A stretch of DNA of 44,114 nt from Gordonia malaquae NBRC 108250 (GCF_000344135.1 NZ_BAOP01000022.1:1-44114); one strand, 5' to 3'; counted from the stretch's first letter, positions 8,289-17,299 are shown. A program made the numbers and translations. Notes: generated from the sequence alone by a model not told the origin.

Positions 8289-8716
8289 GCGTGATCACCG
8301 GCCATGTGCACGCTGCGGCGGGCCGCCCACACGCCTGCCGCGGCGGCCAGCACACCGACGATCACGCTGACGAGGGCGTAGACGACCGCGATCGCAGGAT
8401 GCCCGTCCTTGCCCAGCAGGCTGATCTCCAGCGAGAACGCGCTGTACGTGGTGAATGCTCCGCAGAATCCGGTGCCCGCGGTCAGCCTGATCCGGCGACG
8501 CCGCCCGACGTCCGGGCCCCGTCGCACCAGCCCTTCGAGCAGCGCGCCGAGCACAAACGCACCGACGATGTTGACCAGGAACGTCCCCACCGGCCACTGC
8601 CCCGAGTCTGCGGGCCACTGCTCCTCGGCAGCCCACCGCGCTGCAGTCCCGACCACGCCCCCCGCGAAAACCGACAAGATGTCGCCGACACCTGGTCGGC
8701 TGCGCTGCTCGGTCAC
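8285..8716 (-). CDS. crcB: CrcB/Fluc fluoride channel subunit
   Basis: The protein (143 residues) has GTFLVNIVGAFVLGALLEG with the conserved Asn and GTGFCGAFTTYSAFSLE, the signature fluoride-channel segments. It is the upstream member of a two-gene crcB operon, sharing 4 bases with the next subunit. The charged N-terminus plus four hydrophobic segments fit the family. GTG 8716 is chosen because a TAGTCT -10 box ends 6 bases before it and no ribosome binding site is present. I looked for a fluoride riboswitch upstream and saw none, which agrees with a leaderless transcript. Confidence 0.95.
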   Translation of the reverse strand: MTEQRSRPGVGDILSVFAGGVVGTAARWAAEEQWPADSGQWPVGTFLVNIVGAFVLGALLEGLVRRGPDVGRRRRIRLTAGTGFCGAFTTYSAFSLEISLLGKDGHPAIAVVYALVSVIVGVLAAAAGVWAARRSVHMAGDHA

Positions 8717-8722
8717 TCAGCC

Positions 8723-8728
8723 AGACTA
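8723..8728 (-). promoter_or_regulatory. -10 box of the crcB operon (leaderless)
   Basis: On the minus strand TAGTCT is followed by 6 bases and then the GTG start, the spacing expected when transcription begins at the start codon. Confidence 0.55.
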
Positions 8729-8742
8729 CGGGCGATCCGACC

Positions 8743-8748
8743 TATAGT
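8743..8748 (+). promoter_or_regulatory. -10 box for the 46-residue gene
   Basis: TATAGT on the + strand, close to consensus, about 38 bases before the ATG at 8787. It faces away from the crcB promoter 15 bases to the left. Confidence 0.45.
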
Positions 8749-8786
8749 TGACAGGACATCGACCACACCGGCCCGAGGAGCCCGCC

Positions 8787-8927
8787 ATGTCTGAGTTCAT
8801 CGACAAGATCAAGCACAAGGTGGAAGAGATCTCGGCAGCGGTCGACAACGAGCTCACCGTCCTCGAGGGCGCGGGCGGCGACGACATCCTGGCCGACCAC
8901 GACGACAAGCCTACAGAGAACGCCTAG
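8787..8927 (+). CDS. Small acidic protein of 46 residues
   Basis: An ATG with a strong ribosome binding site (GAGGAG, 8775-8780, 6 bases upstream) opens a 46-codon frame starting MSEFIDKIKHKVEEISAAVD. The first half is a likely amphipathic helix and the tail is acidic (DDILADHDDKP). A TATAGT box about 38 bases upstream could drive it. It sits alone between divergent crcB and convergent holB, ending 8 bases before the holB stop. I do not recognise a family. Confidence 0.7.
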   Translation: MSEFIDKIKHKVEEISAAVDNELTVLEGAGGDDILADHDDKPTENA

Positions 8928-8935
8928 GAGAAGCC

Positions 8936-10207
8936 CTAGCGGCGGGTGGCGAGTTGGTCGCCGAGTTTGACGACCATCGCGCCGACCGCGAACTTCGGCT
9001 TCACGTTCATCTCCAGCACTTCGCGGCATTCCAGCACTGCTTCGATGCAGCGTAGAAGCTTGTCGGGCGTGGCGTAGTCGGCCATGGGCGCCACCACGTC
9101 GTGCTCCTTGTCGGGGTGCATCAGCGTGACACGCGCCCCCAGGGAGACGGCGAGCGCATCGCGGAACAGTGCCGCCAGGTCGACGAGCGCCCGGTCCAGA
9201 ACGTCACGCATCACGCGGGTCCGTCGCGACTTCTGCTGCTTCTCCAACTCCTTGACCGCGCCCGCGGTCCCTCGAGGCGGCCGCGCCGTGCCTTTGCCGG
9301 TTCCGCCGGCCCCCAGCGCCGTCATGAGTTCTTCTGTTTCGGCCGCGTCGATCTCGTCGCTGATCGCTGCCGCCGCTTCAGCCGCTGTCTTCACCAACTT
9401 GTCGGCCGCAGAGTACGCCGTCGAATCCCGAGTAGCCGCGCGGGCAAGGCTCAACGCCTGATCGCGCTGCGCACGTGCGATCGGATCGGTCGCGAGTCGC
9501 TTCGCCCGGCCGACGTGTCCGCCGGACACCGACGCCGCCCACCGCGCGGGTTCGGCGTCGATGCCGTCCCGTTCCATCAGAACACGTGCGATCTCACTGC
9601 TCGTCGGCGCGGTCAGCGCGACGTGCCTGCACCTGGATCGAAGGGTGATCGCGATGTCGTCCGGGGACACCGACGGCGCGCACAGCAGGAAGATCGTGCG
9701 GTCCGGCGGCTCTTCCACCGCCTTGAGCAGCGCGTTGGCACCCTGTTCGGTGAGACGATCAGCGTCTTCGACAACCACGATCTGCCACCGCCCGGTGGTC
9801 GGGCGTCGCGCGGCCATCGAGACGATCTCACGGATCTGCTTGACCGAGATCGTCAGACCGTCGGGAACGATGTGGCGGACGTCGCCGTGCGATCCAGACA
9901 TGACCGTCGTGCACGCCCGGCACTCACCGCAGCCCACCACGTCCGACTGGCACTGCAGGGCGGCGGCGAACGCGGTCGCAGCGATCGACCTGCCACTGCC
10001 TGCGGGTCCGGTGAACAGCCAGGAGTGGGTCATCGACTCGCGGACGCCCACCGGGAGTTCGTCGACCGGGTCGCCCTCGAACATCGAGACCGCGCCGTCT
10101 GCGGCCTCCTCCAGACGTGCCGCGACCAGGCGCGCAGACGTTGCCGCGGCTCGGAGTTCGGCGGCGAGGGTGTCCTGCCCGATCAATCGATCAAAGACAT
10201 TTGTCAC
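8936..10207 (-). CDS. holB: DNA polymerase III delta' subunit
   Basis: The protein (423 residues) is the clamp-loader delta' subunit of the replicative polymerase. It starts with the typical FDRLIGQD, has a P-loop degenerated to GPAGSGRS (residues 67-74, Arg in place of the Lys that binds ATP), a four-cysteine zinc module (C86, C93, C96, C99), VVVEDADRLTEQGANALLK and the SRC motif (191-193) whose Arg acts as the arginine finger. The altered P-loop fits a subunit that does not hydrolyse ATP. It matches the place of Rv3644c in M. tuberculosis. The frame is open upstream, but GTG 10207 fits the family's N-terminus and lies 7 bases after a TAGGCT -10 box. An acidic Ala-rich insertion of about 30 residues (25-55) separates the first helix from the P-loop. 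Confidence 0.93.
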   Translation of the reverse strand: MTNVFDRLIGQDTLAAELRAAATSARLVAARLEEAADGAVSMFEGDPVDELPVGVRESMTHSWLFTGPAGSGRSIAATAFAAALQCQSDVVGCGECRACTTVMSGSHGDVRHIVPDGLTISVKQIREIVSMAARRPTTGRWQIVVVEDADRLTEQGANALLKAVEEPPDRTIFLLCAPSVSPDDIAITLRSRCRHVALTAPTSSEIARVLMERDGIDAEPARWAASVSGGHVGRAKRLATDPIARAQRDQALSLARAATRDSTAYSAADKLVKTAAEAAAAISDEIDAAETEELMTALGAGGTGKGTARPPRGTAGAVKELEKQQKSRRTRVMRDVLDRALVDLAALFRDALAVSLGARVTLMHPDKEHDVVAPMADYATPDKLLRCIEAVLECREVLEMNVKPKFAVGAMVVKLGDQLATRR

Positions 10208-10214
10208 ACCGGCA

Positions 10215-10220
10215 AGCCTA
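10215..10220 (-). promoter_or_regulatory. -10 box of holB (leaderless)
   Basis: On the minus strand TAGGCT is followed by 7 bases and the GTG start of holB. It is back-to-back with the cyclase promoter 60 bases away. Confidence 0.5.
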
Positions 10221-10278
10221 ATCCCCAGTTCAGACGACCGATGACCCGCAACCCGTTTAACAATTGCAAGCACCCCGG

Positions 10279-10284
10279 TACCGT
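10279..10284 (+). promoter_or_regulatory. -10 box of the adenylate cyclase gene (leaderless)
   Basis: TACCGT is followed by exactly 6 bases (GGACTC) and then GTG 10291, the predicted first base of both transcript and coding sequence. Confidence 0.6.
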
Positions 10285-10290
10285 GGACTC

Positions 10291-11853
10291 GTGGTAGCAA
10301 GACGGTTCGGCCTCGCCAAGCCGGCGCAGACCCTGCGCTGGCTGGCACACACGCCCTGGCCTGTCCTTGCCCTCGATCTCCTTCGAGCCAATCTCGTCGG
10401 CGCACTCTTCACGTTCGCTTTCCTCCGCTTCGGCATGCCACCCGCAGACGCCTTCTCCATCGGCGACGCGGACGCCTACAACCAGGTCGCGTTCGCGATC
10501 TATCTCGTGGTCGCGGTCCTCGTCGGCATGTACGCCACGGTGGCGCTCAGCATGCCGGTCCTGATATGGCATCGTCGCAGGTCACGGCTCGACGACGCGG
10601 CGGCTCGCAAACGAGCTCTCCAGTTGCCGAGCCTCCTGACCCTGACCACACTCGGCCTGTGGACGGTCGGCGGCATCTTCCTCTCGATCATCAACTGGCG
10701 CACCACCTCGGCCAAGGACGCGATTCTGGTCGCGTTGGCGAGCCTTGTCGGAGCCCTGGTGACCGGCGTTCTGTCGTTCATGCAGTCTGAGCGCGTCCTG
10801 CGTCCCATCACGGTGACCGCGATGGCTAACGATCCGGACTCCACCAACGCGCCCGGCATCACCGCCCGCATCTCGGTGTTCTGGGCGGTGACCGTCGGCG
10901 TTCCGATGCTGGTGATCGGCGCCCTCATCGTCCTGCAGCACTACCACTTCATCGACACCGATCCGAGCGGTCTGCTGCGGCCGATCCTGTGGCTGGCCGG
11001 CGCGTCGATCGTGTTCGGTCTCCTTGCGATCTCCCGCCTCGTCGGGTCGATCACCGACCCCATCAAACAGCTCCGGGTGGCGTTGGCGCAGGTCCGCGCC
11101 GGCAACCTGAACGTGGCAGTCAAGGTGTACGACGGCAACGACCTCGGCGCACTGCAGTCGGGTTTCAACGAGATGGTGTCCGACCTTCGGGAGCGCCAGG
11201 AACTGCGGAACCTGTTCGGCCGCTACGTCGGCGAGGACGTCGCCCGCCGCGCCATCGAGACGGGAACTGAGCTCGGCGGCGAGGAGCGCTACGTCGGCGT
11301 GCTGTTCGTGGACATCGTCGGCTCGACGCGCCTGGCGGTGAACCGCCCGCCGCGCGAGGTGGTGATGCTCCTCAACGAGTTCTTCCAGATCGTCGTCGAG
11401 GTGGTCGGCCGTCACGGCGGGTTCGTCAACAAGTTCCAGGGCGACGCTGCTCTCGCGATCTTCGGTGCGCCTTTGGATCAGGACGACTTCGCGGGGGCCG
11501 CTCTCGCCGCCGCCCGTGACCTGCGTGTCCAGCTCGACAAGCGTCTCGGCGACGTCGACATGGGCATCGGCGTCTCCGCGGGCAAGGCAGTCGCCGGCCA
11601 CATCGGCGCCGAGGAGCGTCTCGAGTACACGGTGATCGGCGACCCGGTGAACGAAGCCGCCCGCCTCACCGAACTGGCCAAGGATGAGCAGACACGCGTC
11701 CTCGGATCGGCGCGAGCCGTCTTCCTCGCCGGCGACGACGAGGCCGCCCACTGGGCCATCGGCGAAGGCGTCGAACTCCGCGGTCGAGGCATCGAGACCC
11801 TCCTGGCCCGCCCCGACATCGACGTCACGACGCCCACTGTTCCTGAAGCCTGA
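10291..11853 (+). CDS. Membrane class III adenylate cyclase (Rv3645-like)
   Basis: From GTG 10291 the protein has 520 residues: six membrane helices (about residues 25-260), a HAMP domain (about 250-305, with RLVGSITDPIKQLR) and a class III cyclase domain to the end. Catalytic residues are visible: the metal-binding Asp in VDIVGST (D341), the substrate-selecting pair in NKFQGD (K381 and D385), a second base-selecting region at YTVIGD, and the transition-state Asn and Arg in VNEAARL (N454, R458). The Lys identifies ATP rather than GTP as substrate, so the product should be cAMP. Position next to holB and convergent to topA is conserved with Rv3645, a cyclase tied to fatty-acid sensing and drug tolerance in M. 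tuberculosis. The start is set by a leaderless promoter; the longer TTG frame is not supported. Confidence 0.95.
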   Translation: MVARRFGLAKPAQTLRWLAHTPWPVLALDLLRANLVGALFTFAFLRFGMPPADAFSIGDADAYNQVAFAIYLVVAVLVGMYATVALSMPVLIWHRRRSRLDDAAARKRALQLPSLLTLTTLGLWTVGGIFLSIINWRTTSAKDAILVALASLVGALVTGVLSFMQSERVLRPITVTAMANDPDSTNAPGITARISVFWAVTVGVPMLVIGALIVLQHYHFIDTDPSGLLRPILWLAGASIVFGLLAISRLVGSITDPIKQLRVALAQVRAGNLNVAVKVYDGNDLGALQSGFNEMVSDLRERQELRNLFGRYVGEDVARRAIETGTELGGEERYVGVLFVDIVGSTRLAVNRPPREVVMLLNEFFQIVVEVVGRHGGFVNKFQGDAALAIFGAPLDQDDFAGAALAAARDLRVQLDKRLGDVDMGIGVSAGKAVAGHIGAEERLEYTVIGDPVNEAARLTELAKDEQTRVLGSARAVFLAGDDEAAHWAIGEGVELRGRGIETLLARPDIDVTTPTVPEA

Positions 11854-11865
11854 GTCCGGTTCACA

Positions 11866-12027
11866 GCAAAGACGCTGCTTACAGCGACATCCGCTCCCCA
11901 AAGAAGCAATCCGCTCCCTCCAGCTACATCCGCTCCCTCCGGGAAGGGAGCGGATGTAGCCGAGAGGAGCGGGATGTCGACGAAGGGAGCGGATGGAGGC
12001 CACCCGCTGTCGTCCCCAGCGTCTTTG
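11866..12027. repeat. Nested inverted-repeat structure between cyclase and topA genes
   Basis: The 195-base gap between the convergent genes is filled by inverted repeats. The centre is a perfect 16-bp stem (11923-11938 with 11945-11960) and a 6-base loop. The core CCGCTCCC occurs three times on the left (11891, 11911, 11930) and GGGAGCGG twice on the right (11946, 11985), plus an imperfect GGAGCGGGATGTCG. An outer 11-bp arm (CAAAGACGCTG 11867-11877 with CAGCGTCTTTG 12017-12027) closes the whole. It can fold as a long multi-branched hairpin in either RNA and probably acts as a bidirectional terminator. It may also be a decayed repeat element. Confidence 0.8.
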
Positions 12028-12048
12028 ACGAAAGGCCGCGGTAGGAAG

Positions 12049-15000
12049 CTAAGCCTCCGGAGCAGCCTTCTTGGCAGCGGTCTTCTTAGCCGCAGCAGTC
12101 TTCTTAGCTGCCGCAGTCGTCTTCTTGGCCGCCGTGGTCTTCTTCGCCGCGGTCGTCTTCTTAGCCGCCGTGGTCTTCTTGGCGGCAGTCTTCTTCGCCG
12201 TCGTCTTCTTGGCGGTCTTCTTGGCAGTCTTCTTCGCCGGTCCGCGGGCGCGGCGGTCGGCGAGCAACTCCATCGCCCGTTCCGGGGTGATGGTGGCGAC
12301 TTCGTCGCCCTTGCGGAGGCTGGCGTTCGTCTCGCCGTCGGTCACGTACGGGCCGAAGCGACCGTCCTTGATGACCATGGGTGCGCCGCTGACGTCGTCG
12401 TTCTTGCCGAGTTCACGCAGCGGCGGAGCTGCTGCGGCCCGGCCGCGGCGCTTGGGTTCGGCGTAGATCTTGATCGCCTCGTCGAGCGTCACGTCGAAGA
12501 GCTGGGCTTCGCTGGTCAGCGACCGCGAGTCGGTGCCCTTCTTCAGATACGGGCCGTAGCGGCCGTTCTGCGCGGTGATCTCCTCGTTCGTCGCGGGGTC
12601 GACGCCGACCACGCGCGGCAGGGACAGCAGTTTGAGTGCGTCCTCGAGCGTGACGGATGCGATGTCCATCGTCTTGAACAGCGAACCGGTGCGCGGCTTG
12701 GGCGCAGCCTTCTTGGCAGTCTTCTTCGCGGTCTTCTTGGCGACCTTCTTCGCCGTCGACGTCACGGTCGCGACACCGCCTGAGGGGACCTCGTCGAGTG
12801 CGACGACGGCGTCGCCGGTGGGCAGCTCGCCTCCGTCACGCGGGGTGGGACCGGCGGGGATGGTCGGGACGGGTGCTCCGTCGTCAGGCTCCTCGTCGTC
12901 GGGGAGGACCTCGGTGACGTACGGGCCGAAGCGGCCCTCCTTGGCGACGATGCGGTGCCCGGTCACCGGGTCGACGCCCAGTTCCCGTCCGTCCTGAGGC
13001 GTCTCGAAGAGCTTCTCGGCGACGGCGAGGGTCAGCTCGTCGGGCGTCATGTCGGTGGGCAGGTTCGCGCGCTGCAGATCGGGTTCGGCATCCGGACCTG
13101 CGACGTTGCGTTCCAAGTACGGTCCGTACCGGCCGACGCGGACGAACACCGGACGGCCTTCGGAATCGTCGAACAGCTTGATCGAGTTCACTTCGCGAGC
13201 GTCGATGCCCTCGAGGTTCACACCGACGAGCTTCTTGAGGCCACCGAGGCGGGCGATCGCGCCCGCAGCGTCCTCGTCCTTCGACGCGCCCTCTTCGTCA
13301 CCGAAGTAGAACTCGGTGAGCCAGCGGGTGCGGTCTTCCTGGCCGGATGCGATCTGGTCGAGATCGTCTTCCAGTGAGGCGGTGAAGTCGTAGTCGACGA
13401 GACTGTTGAAGTAGCTCTCGAGCAGTCCGACGACGGCGAACGCCACCCACGACGGGACGAGGGCGTTGCCCTTCTTCACCACGTAGCCGCGGTCCTGGAT
13501 GGTTCCGATGATCGACGCGTACGTCGACGGACGGCCGATGCCGAGCTCTTCGAGGACCTTGACCAGCGACGCTTCGGTGTAGCGGGCGGGCGGGTTGGTC
13601 GAGTGGCCGTCGGCGACGAGCGACGTCGCGGTGAGCGACTGGCCTTCGACGAGGTTCGGGAGTCGACTCTCGGCGTCGTCCGCCTGGCCGCCCGCAAGCT
13701 CGTCGACGGTCTCGACGTACGCCGACAGGAAGCCGGGGAACGTGATGGTGCGGCCGGACGATGCGAACGTGACCTGCTCGCCGGTCGACGCTCGTCCACC
13801 GATCTTGAGGCTCATCGTGGTGCCCTTGGCGTCTGCCATCTGCGACGCGACGGTGCGCTGCCAGATCAGTTCGTAGAGACGGAACTCATCGGTGTCGAGC
13901 GCCGAAGCCACCTGCCCGGGGGTGCGGAAGGTCTCGCCCGCCGGGCGGATCGCCTCGTGCGCCTCCTGCGCGTTCTTCACCTTGCGGTTGTACTGACGCG
14001 GGGTGGCGTGGACGAACTTGTCGCCGTACAGGTCCCGGGCCTGAGCACGGGCTGCGGTGATGGCCGACTCCGACAGCGTGGTCGAGTCGGTACGCATGTA
14101 CGTGATGTAGCCGTTCTCATACAGCCGCTGCGCGATGCGCATGGTGCGGTCGGACGTGAAGCGGAGTTTCCGGCCGGCCTCCTGCTGGAGGGTCGACGTC
14201 ATGAACGGCGCGTACGGCCGACGGGTGTACGGCTTCTCCTCCACCGACGTGACCGCGAGCGCGGTGCCGTCGAGGGCGGCGGACAGCGCGTTGGCGCGGG
14301 CGCCGTCGAGCACCGTGACGCCGGAGGCCTTCTTCAGCTTGCCGTCGGACCCGAAGTCGCGGCCGGTGGCCACACGGTCGTCGTTGATGTTGACCAGGCG
14401 CGAACTGAAGGTGCGCGGCGCGGCGTTCTCGCCTGCGTCCATCGTGGCGGCGATGTCCCAGTAGTCGGCCGACACGAACGCCATGCGCTCGCGTTCGCGC
14501 TCGACGATGATGCGCGTCGCGACCGACTGCACGCGGCCTGCCGACAGCTTCGGCATGACCTTCTTCCACAGGACCGGCGACACCTCGTAGCCGTACAGGC
14601 GGTCGAGGATGCGGCGGGTCTCCTGCGCGTCGACCATCGGCATGTCGAGTTCGCGCGGGTTCTCGGCGGCGGCGAGGATCGCCGACTCGGTGATCTCGTG
14701 GAACACCATCCGCTTGACGGGGATCTTCGGCTTCAGGGTCTCGAGGAGGTGCCAGGCGATGGCCTCCCCCTCGCGGTCACCGTCCGTCGCGAGGTAGAGC
14801 TCGTCGACGTCGCGCATCAGTGCGCGGAGCTCCGACACGGTCGACTTCTTGTCGGCGGAGACCACGTACAGCGGCTCGAAGCGGTCGTCGACGTTGACGC
14901 CGAGTCGGGCCCACGGTTGCCCCTTGTACTTGGCCGGCACGTCGGCGGCACCACGGGGGAGGTCACGGATGTGCCCACGCGACGACTCGACGACGTAGTT

Positions 15001-15096
15001 CGACCCGAGGTATCCCTGGATCTTGCGCGCCTTGGTCGGGGACTCCACGATCACGAGTCGCCGAGTGGCGGGGGACGCACTGCCTGTGGTGGCCAC
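12049..15096 (-). CDS. topA: DNA topoisomerase I
   Basis: The 1015-residue type IA topoisomerase removes negative supercoils. It has the TOPRIM start LVIVESPTKARKIQG, the TDGDREGEAIAWHLLE metal site, and the catalytic tyrosine in ITYMRTDS (Y333). The C-terminal half carries several 'GRYGPYL / GRFGPYVT' repeat domains characteristic of actinobacterial TopA, without the zinc fingers of the E. coli enzyme. The last about 70 residues are a Lys/Ala/Thr tail of AKKT/AAKK repeats (coded at about 12060-12240) that binds DNA. GTG 15096 is chosen for the N-terminus and an AAGGG site upstream. The order cyclase-topA is conserved with Rv3645-Rv3646c. Confidence 0.98.
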   Translation of the reverse strand: MATTGSASPATRRLVIVESPTKARKIQGYLGSNYVVESSRGHIRDLPRGAADVPAKYKGQPWARLGVNVDDRFEPLYVVSADKKSTVSELRALMRDVDELYLATDGDREGEAIAWHLLETLKPKIPVKRMVFHEITESAILAAAENPRELDMPMVDAQETRRILDRLYGYEVSPVLWKKVMPKLSAGRVQSVATRIIVERERERMAFVSADYWDIAATMDAGENAAPRTFSSRLVNINDDRVATGRDFGSDGKLKKASGVTVLDGARANALSAALDGTALAVTSVEEKPYTRRPYAPFMTSTLQQEAGRKLRFTSDRTMRIAQRLYENGYITYMRTDSTTLSESAITAARAQARDLYGDKFVHATPRQYNRKVKNAQEAHEAIRPAGETFRTPGQVASALDTDEFRLYELIWQRTVASQMADAKGTTMSLKIGGRASTGEQVTFASSGRTITFPGFLSAYVETVDELAGGQADDAESRLPNLVEGQSLTATSLVADGHSTNPPARYTEASLVKVLEELGIGRPSTYASIIGTIQDRGYVVKKGNALVPSWVAFAVVGLLESYFNSLVDYDFTASLEDDLDQIASGQEDRTRWLTEFYFGDEEGASKDEDAAGAIARLGGLKKLVGVNLEGIDAREVNSIKLFDDSEGRPVFVRVGRYGPYLERNVAGPDAEPDLQRANLPTDMTPDELTLAVAEKLFETPQDGRELGVDPVTGHRIVAKEGRFGPYVTEVLPDDEEPDDGAPVPTIPAGPTPRDGGELPTGDAVVALDEVPSGGVATVTSTAKKVAKKTAKKTAKKAAPKPRTGSLFKTMDIASVTLEDALKLLSLPRVVGVDPATNEEITAQNGRYGPYLKKGTDSRSLTSEAQLFDVTLDEAIKIYAEPKRRGRAAAAPPLRELGKNDDVSGAPMVIKDGRFGPYVTDGETNASLRKGDEVATITPERAMELLADRRARGPAKKTAKKTAKKTTAKKTAAKKTTAAKKTTAAKKTTAAKKTTAAAKKTAAAKKTAAKKAAPEA

Positions 15097-15228
15097 ACCG
15101 TGCCCTTCGCTTAGAAAATTTCGCTGTTCGAATGCCGTTGTACCTTATATACGGGGTGTTCTGCACTCCACCCCGCCTAACGGGTCGAAGGTCACGATTG
15201 TTCCCGACGTACGCTGCAGTACAGGTCG

Positions 15229-15552
15229 TCAGCGTCGGATATCGGTTTCGAGCGCCGCTTCGATCCGGTCGCGGGCGAGTTCCTCGACGGTCTCCGCGGG
15301 ACGAACGGGCGCAATCCGCTCCAGATCTGCGAGTACATCCTGAACGGTCCGGCCTAGCGGGCGGAGGTACTCCTGGAGTTCGATGAGGTCGAGTCTGCGT
15401 TCGCGCGACTCCACTTTGGACACCAACGACTGGACGACGCCGAGCCGCTCAGCGAGTTCGTCCTGCGTGAGACCGCTGAGCACGCGGTAGGACTTGAGGA
15501 TTCGGCAGATCGCCTCAGAGCGCTGCACGTAATCCGCTCCCCTCAAGGACAT
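15229..15552 (-). CDS. XRE-family DNA-binding protein
   Basis: The 107-residue protein has a helix-turn-helix of the XRE/Cro type (about residues 14-70): ICRILKSYRVLSGLTQDELA, RLGVVQSLVSKVESRERRLD. A short helical tail (PAETVEELARDRIEAALETD) follows and may dimerise. It starts at ATG 15552, is divergent from the small secreted protein gene at 15675, and lies upstream of topA in the same direction. The 120-base divergent gap holds candidate promoters, e.g. TATGTT at 15606, that it may control. Confidence 0.85.
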   Translation of the reverse strand: MSLRGADYVQRSEAICRILKSYRVLSGLTQDELAERLGVVQSLVSKVESRERRLDLIELQEYLRPLGRTVQDVLADLERIAPVRPAETVEELARDRIEAALETDIRR

Positions 15553-15674
15553 TCATCGATCATCCCTCTGTCGAACATGACAACCCAATATCGGTTTAGA
15601 CATTCTATGTTAGGTTGACGCGTGACGTCCGCTTCAGGCGATTGGCGCAGACGCGGGCACATCGGAGGGGAAAC

Positions 15675-16061
15675 ATGAAGACAGCACTCAAGCGAGCGGT
15701 GGCGGCGACCCTGGTCGCCGCGGCCGCCGGCACTGGCATGACGCTCGGGGCGACAGACGCCGAAGCGGCTCGATACGGCATTGCCGGCGGAACCTACACG
15801 TGGGCGCAGGTCCAGAACTGGGGACCGTACTCGAAGGTGACCGGCAAGGCATGGGTCCGCGGAAACGTCATGACCCTCAAGCCCAACAACCGCGGTGCAG
15901 CAACTGTTCGGTTCCGCATCGTGCCGACCCGCACCGGCGGCTACACCGATCCAGGCTTCGGTTCGCGCTTCGTCTTCAACCGAAAGGCCGGCGGCCGCTA
16001 CTCGGGGCCCTCGTACACCTTCGGCATCCCCTCGGGCACCGTTCGCCTGACGCCGCGATGA
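15675..16061 (+). CDS. Small secreted protein, member of a family with a paralogue at 41.6 kb
   Basis: The 128-residue protein has a clear Sec signal peptide (about residues 1-32, ending DAEA-AR) and a short basic mature domain with GNVMT, VPTRTGGY, a GRYSG core and the ending VRLTPR. I do not know a named family. The protein at 41596 shares the same spaced motifs and the same length, so the two are paralogues. ATG 15675 has a strong GGAGGGG site 4 bases upstream. The last 4 bases (ATGA) overlap the start of the lipoprotein gene, so the two are coupled and probably work together at the cell surface. Confidence 0.85.
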   Translation: MKTALKRAVAATLVAAAAGTGMTLGATDAEAARYGIAGGTYTWAQVQNWGPYSKVTGKAWVRGNVMTLKPNNRGAATVRFRIVPTRTGGYTDPGFGSRFVFNRKAGGRYSGPSYTFGIPSGTVRLTPR

Positions 16062-17299
16062 CCCGCACACGGATCGGCGCTGTCCTGGCCTGCGTTCTTC
16101 TCGTCGGCGCTGGGCTCACCGCTTGCGGCGACGACAGCAGCCACGACCCGAGTTCACCACAAGCAACCGCTACGGGCACCGCGTCGGACACAACGAGCGC
16201 GGCCGCAGCACCGGACCCGTGCCCGCCAAATCGCAACGGCGCGTGCACTCCCCTCGCCGTTGTCGACATGGACGGCTCGGGCGAGCCCGCGTCGCTCAGC
16301 CTGCATCCGATCGGGACGAAGCTCGTCACGCTGACGACGCCGACAGAGACGTACGTAAGCCCGGAGATCGCACCCGCGAGCGTCCGTCTCACTAGGCCGA
16401 AGTCGTCATCTGAGATCGCCGACGGCATCGCCTACTACGAACTCGATGGTCGTCCAGGGGCCGAGATCGTCGTGCCGATTGGAATGATGGGTTCCAATTC
16501 GGTGTTTCAGGTCTTCACGTTCCGAAACGGTGAACTCATCAGCGTCGGCGCACCCGGCGACACGTACCAGATGAACCTCGGATCATCGTTCTGGGTGTTT
16601 CCCGGTGAGGGAATTCTGGCTCGGGCGATGTGTCGCGACGGCGGACTCAGCCTCGGAAGCACGGAGATGCCGACTCCGAAACAGGGACACGTGATCGATT
16701 TCGTCTCCGAAACGAGCACCGGCGCAGGCGAGGCAAGCGAATGGGTCGTCAGCGGACGAAGGACAGTCACCCCGTCCGAGATCACCGATATGTCGATCGG
16801 CCAGACGCATTTCAAGTGCAAGGACGTCCGTATCAAGTCGCTCACTGGTGCCACGACCTCAGCAGCGACCACGACATCATGCGACTCGAGCAAGGACATG
16901 TCGGATGCGGTACGCACCGCGGTCCTCGGACTCTCCACCAAGAACGGGTGGCAATGGCAGGCGGACAACGCGGACGTGTCCAGCCTCGATCCATGCAAGA
17001 CCTTGAGCTTCGCCACTACGACGATCGAGATGGCGACCAACTCGAGTCCGGTTGCGATCCTGCTCTTCAACAAGGGCAAGTTCGTCGGACCTGCATCGAC
17101 GTGCTTCCCGCCGATCAAGGACGTCACCTCTTCTGGCGACGACACCGTGACCGTTACTTACCGATACCCGAACGAAGGCGATACGAACGCCGGGATGACC
17201 GGACGGGCCACCCTGACCTTCCGGTGGGACGGATCGAAGGTCGTCAAGACCGGTGACGTCCCCGCCCGACTCACGCAACTCGCCGGCTGCGCGCCATAA
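16058..17299 (+). CDS. Lipoprotein with LppP/LprE-type C-terminal domain
   Basis: Starting at ATG 16058 (4-base overlap with the secreted protein gene), the 413-residue protein has a lipoprotein signal with lipobox LTAC (Cys about residue 23), a Ser/Thr/Ala-rich linker, a middle beta-rich domain (about residues 55-265) and a C-terminal domain (about 285-413). The last resembles the LppP/LprE family: a conserved Cys near its start, a segment PVAILLFNKGKFVGPAST, C in CFPP, then VTVTYRYPNEGD and FRWDGSKV. LppP/LprE lipoproteins are mycobacterial surface proteins of unclear function. The upstream frame extension overlaps the previous gene and is not used. Confidence 0.85.
   Translation: MTRTRIGAVLACVLLVGAGLTACGDDSSHDPSSPQATATGTASDTTSAAAAPDPCPPNRNGACTPLAVVDMDGSGEPASLSLHPIGTKLVTLTTPTETYVSPEIAPASVRLTRPKSSSEIADGIAYYELDGRPGAEIVVPIGMMGSNSVFQVFTFRNGELISVGAPGDTYQMNLGSSFWVFPGEGILARAMCRDGGLSLGSTEMPTPKQGHVIDFVSETSTGAGEASEWVVSGRRTVTPSEITDMSIGQTHFKCKDVRIKSLTGATTSAATTTSCDSSKDMSDAVRTAVLGLSTKNGWQWQADNADVSSLDPCKTLSFATTTIEMATNSSPVAILLFNKGKFVGPASTCFPPIKDVTSSGDDTVTVTYRYPNEGDTNAGMTGRATLTFRWDGSKVVKTGDVPARLTQLAGCAP

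Noticed and set aside
8717..8790. Fluoride riboswitch upstream of the crcB pair
   Set aside because: The conserved bases of the crcB riboswitch are not there, and the leader is too short.
9101..10297. 398-codon + strand frame antisense to holB
   Set aside because: Arg-rich shadow composition; holB on the other strand has clear family motifs.
12057..12240. Tandem repeat, possible CRISPR or VNTR
   Set aside because: It is the coding sequence of the lysine-rich tail of topoisomerase I; no spacers. No CRISPR array is seen anywhere in the window.
13603..15114. Long + strand frame (503 codons) antisense to topA
   Set aside because: It has Arg/Val/Asp-rich low-complexity sequence without domain character and no ribosome binding site; it is the shadow of a GC-rich gene.
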